Shown piece after piece: positions 29,838 through 32,652 of a stretch of DNA of 32,652 nt (position 1 is the first letter of the stretch; each line of letters opens with the position of its first letter). A program made the translations under genes and the position numbers. This DNA comes from Suillus spraguei (taxonomy: Eukaryota > Basidiomycota > Agaricomycetes > Boletales > Suillaceae), in contig JABCPU010000651.1 in NCBI GenBank assembly GCA_016800925.1, positions 1 through 32,652 of the forward strand. Direction: 5' to 3'. Below the pieces are notes generated by a model. It worked only from the letters and a program-made list of their open reading frames with translations. It was not told the origin of the DNA and searched no databases.

Positions 29838-31381
29838 ATGTTTCGTACTACCGACATCCTGAAGACGTCTCTTTATTTGCGACCATGTATTCATCCTTCG
29901 AGTCGCTCTTTTGTCCACTCTTTGCCACGTAACTTTCCAAGAATAGGGCGGTTTACTTCGGAGAAGTCATTCCAGAGTACACCGCCAACTTTTCGTGACC
30001 AAGTTGCCCGTTCAATTGAAGTAGGGTCTTTCAGCTCTCGGTTTCCACGTCCGACAATACGGAATCAAATTTTGGTTAGTTTTATTCATTTTTTCACGCT
30101 TTAACTAGTTGGCTTATGGTTTCTCAGTTTTTGTCGGTGGATCTTTACTTGCATATTCGATAGCTGCAAGTCAAACCGAAATCGACACCGAGTACTGGTC
30201 AAAACAACTCGTCTCCGTCTCTCACAGATGGACTCTGCGACCCCCAACTACTGAAGAGATGAGAAAGGCTCAGTACCTAGAGCTTGGCAAGGTGGGTTTC
30301 GCTCTCTTCTGAAGTGCTCCATGATACATTTTATCTTCAGTATCTGCAAACCCAAGTAAATCAACTCAAAGATACGCTGGCGGAATGGCCTCTTGCATTG
30401 CGCAACCTCATTCTCTCTGTCTACGTTCAAGCTGCACAGTCATACCTTGATGCTCCCGAGGGCAGACGATTGTGCTGGTTGATTTGCGGTGTCAATACGG
30501 CCATATATCTCGTGTGGAAGATACCACGACTCGCGCCGTTCATGACCCGATCCTTCACTCATCACCCGTTGTCAGGACGCTCATACACTCTGCTAATGAG
30601 CATGTTTAGTCATAAATCCTTCATCCACTTATTGGCAAATTCAATGGCTCTAGCTAGCTTTGGTGCGCTAGTTAGCTTTTTAGAGGGTCATCCTAACTTC
30701 TTCCATTTATAAGGCTCGGCCGCCACGCACTATTTTACACTGGAACAACTAAAACATGGTGAACATCAGCAAGAAGCCACTGCCAAGTGGCATTTCCTCG
30801 CCTTCTTTATCTCTGGTAGGACGCTTGTGCCTGTCTCCGTTGTTTTGGTTGCTCATCTTTCGAAGCTGGGCTGTTTTCTGGTTTGGTCAGCCATGTTGCT
30901 GCTTGCAAAATTCTCTTCCCTCGTCTTGTCAACCAGTACACCGCTTCTGCAGTGATAAAGAACTCCCCGGCGGCAGCTGCAATATCTAGTACAGCCGTAA
31001 AGACTGCAACTACTGCTCCGCGGGAGATTTTACCATCTTTAGGCGCGTCTGGCGCCATTTATGCAGCTGTGACAGTTAGCGCATTAGCATTTCCGGACGC
31101 TCAAGTCAGCCTCATTTTCCCTCCTTTCGTTTCGATACCGATTCAGGCGGGAGTTGGGGGTCTCGTCATGATTGACATGATTGGCATCGTACGCGGTTGG
31201 AGGTGGGTACGCGGACATGTACACGAGATCATCGCTAATTTTGGTGATGCCTTTCAGGATGTTTGATCATTATGCCCATTTTGGTGGTGCGGCGTTTGGT
31301 GCAATATATTACATGTATGGACCGCAGTGGTGGGCCTTCATGAGGGGCGAGTATCAACAACTACGCTCTCACACATCTTAG
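29838..31381 (+). CDS. PCP1: Mitochondrial rhomboid intramembrane protease (Pcp1/PARL-like)
   Basis: Six exons: 29838-30074, 30109-30291, 30341-30662, 30714-30815, 30866-31202 and 31258-31381; 434 residues, all junctions in phase. ATG 29838 was chosen because it gives an Arg/Ser-rich, acid-poor presequence (MFRTTDILKTSLYLRP). The rhomboid core shows MSMFSHKSFIHLLANSMAL, AGLFSGLVSH, the catalytic serine in LGASGAIYA, and the catalytic histidine in FDHYAHFGGAAFG. In yeast the inner-membrane homologue cleaves the Mgm1 GTPase and cytochrome c peroxidase; in animals PARL acts on PINK1. Intron 1 is only 34 bases. An in-frame upstream ATG at 29736 is possible but would bury the presequence. Confidence 0.9.
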
Positions 31382-31500
31382 ACGGTAACCTAGGATCACT
31401 CTTATAAACCACACTCAGCCATTTTTAACAAAACAGCAAACGGTGCATTGATGATCACTATTGTACAATGGCAGATAACATTATTTCTTGAATAGCGTGA

Positions 31501-32054
31501 TCACTTAATATCGATCTTCATGGGCTCTTGATCCTTTCCGACTTTCGGGAAAGTAACCTTCAACACTCCATTTTCCATCTTTGCCTGGACCTCCTCAGGC
31601 TGCAGGTGATGTGAGCTTCGCGACCCACGAAGGCAGTAAGCTGACACACCTTGCTCCCATAGGTAGTTGCAAGGTGCGAGAAAACTTTCCGTATGCGCGC
31701 TCGCGCACAGCGTAATTTTTCTCTTGGCGCTCACTCTCTGTACCCATTTCCCCTGAGACGGTTAGGCGGTTCTGCTGTACATCAATTTTGATATCCACCG
31801 GCTTCATGCCAGGTAAATCAAACAAAGCCGTGACTTCATTGTTATCTTTGTTCTCAATCAAATCCATCCTACTCCAAAGTTAGCGATGAAATGATATCCC
31901 TTTTATGCACGTACTTCGGGCGAAATGTCCCAATACGAGACCCGCTTTCGACGGCTCGGCTGGCATCAGAGGGACGGAACCGGGCACTGAAGGCATCGTC
32001 GAAGAGACGCTCGAACTCGGTGAATGGGTCGTAGTGGAAGTGAACAAGAGACAT
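31501..32054 (-). CDS. Small heat shock protein (Hsp20/alpha-crystallin)
   Basis: Three exons on the minus strand: 32054-31915, 31868-31650 and 31615-31501; 157 residues. The N-terminus has DPFTEFERLFDDAF. The alpha-crystallin domain reads ALFDLPGMKPVDIKID, NRLTVSGE, YGKFSRTLQLP, and MENGVLKVTFPK near the end. These proteins are ATP-independent holdases that keep unfolding proteins soluble. Intron 2 is modelled as a 34-base GT-AG intron (31616-31649), which leaves a short SSHH insertion. A GC-AG alternative would give a slightly shorter loop. It is convergent with the rhomboid gene, stops 119 bp apart. Confidence 0.9.
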
Positions 32055-32652
32055 GATGTATGGACTTGAGAGTCGAATTTCCCCTCCTGACGGGTATTTT
32101 ATATTCCTCCAGAACCCCTATGCTCCTGTAGCAGAAGAGTCATACTTTCCCTGTCGGGTTGGTCAATCGGTGTGGTTCTACCGGATATCCTGATAAGTCC
32201 ACTGTTCTGCAGAGTATCAAAATCTGAAGAGGAGCATACTCGCTGAATTCAGGTGCTTTGAATTCAAATTGAACATTGAAAAGGTAACAATTGATCGGTG
32301 AACCTCACCGTGATCATCGGGCCCTTTGATCTGTGAGACTGAGCCCCTTGGTGCCACTAATCGGCAGTTCTCCAAATTAAGTACGCTATGCTATGCATTC
32401 TTTTGTCGTTCAAGAACTCAATTAGCAGCGCTCCTACGATAAGTTTTTCAGAACCGTTTAAATTTCTTGGGAAATCGAGGTGGGTTGACATTTCACGCCT
32501 GATATGAACCAGCACTTTGCTCAAAACCTGAGGATCAATGAGAAGACGAGGTGTGGGTCAACTCCAATTATCTGGAGAAAGAATAAGGTTACATTATGTT
32601 AGTGGTATCTAAAAAATCTTTGGCTGGCGTTCTTAGCCAACTCCTGTATTCC
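32055..32652. other. Upstream flank of the heat shock gene
   Basis: Apart from the candidate TATA box I see no gene, tRNA or repeat shared with the rest of the window. AATTCAGGTGCTTTGAATTC near 32245-32264 is a short imperfect inverted repeat, probably incidental. Confidence 0.4.
32095..32103 (-). promoter_or_regulatory. Candidate TATA box of the small heat shock gene
   Basis: The minus strand reads TATAAAATA about 41 bases before the ATG. Just upstream lies TTCTGGAGGAA, a weak match to a heat shock element (TTCnnGAA-type). The spacing leaves a very short 5' UTR, which is common for inducible fungal genes. Confidence 0.45.

Noticed and set aside
1..32652. CRISPR array, operon, riboswitch or bacterial-type defence system
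   Set aside because: The intron-containing genes and fungal retroelements show a eukaryotic nuclear locus; no regularly spaced short repeats or operon structure occur.

Overview
This window is nuclear DNA of a filamentous basidiomycete, most likely an Agaricomycete. The host genes have many GT-AG introns of about 32-59 bases, and the repeats are fungal-type Ty1/copia and Ty3/gypsy (chromovirus) elements. Family names are from protein motifs I recognise; no database was searched. I use local labels for repeat families: H (old copia), B (chromovirus), D (young copia), and LTR families C, E and F.

Bases 1 to about 22,190 are one nested retrotransposon pile. The base layer is copia element H on the minus strand: gag at the right (21859-22189), then protease, integrase, reverse transcriptase and RNase H, leaving the window at base 1. 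It has been split by LTR C (two copies), LTR F (two copies in opposite orientation), an LTR B fragment, and a full chromovirus B (1354-16048, target duplication GCAAG). B in turn holds a nearly complete copia element D (3810-9065, duplication AAGGG), a solo D LTR (CCACT) and two solo E LTRs (CCCAC, GCAAC). The F LTRs hold a solo E LTR (CCACT) and a solo D LTR (AGGGC). The 5-bp duplications fix most boundaries to the base and order the insertions: H first, then B, C and F, then D and E.

B carries, after pol and before its 3' LTR, a third reading frame of 439 codons with two zinc-knuckle-like clusters. It is open except for four internal TGA codons. D has a primer-binding site matching the anticodon arm of initiator tRNA-Met, the half-tRNA priming known from Drosophila copia. 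The initiator tRNA-Met gene itself lies at 23972-24043.

Bases 22190-23700 hold two short inverted-repeat elements and a Helitron-type helicase remnant. From 23972 on the window is gene-dense and looks conserved: initiator tRNA-Met; NNF1 (MIND kinetochore complex, minus); a divergent 15-exon Tul1/Dsc1-like RING ubiquitin ligase of the Golgi/endosomal DSC complex (plus); a Methyltransf_16-type lysine methyltransferase with intact splice sites but several broken frames (minus); a mitochondrial Pcp1/PARL rhomboid protease (plus); and a small heat shock protein (minus). They are ordinary housekeeping and stress genes. I see no functional link between them beyond shared short intergenic regions.
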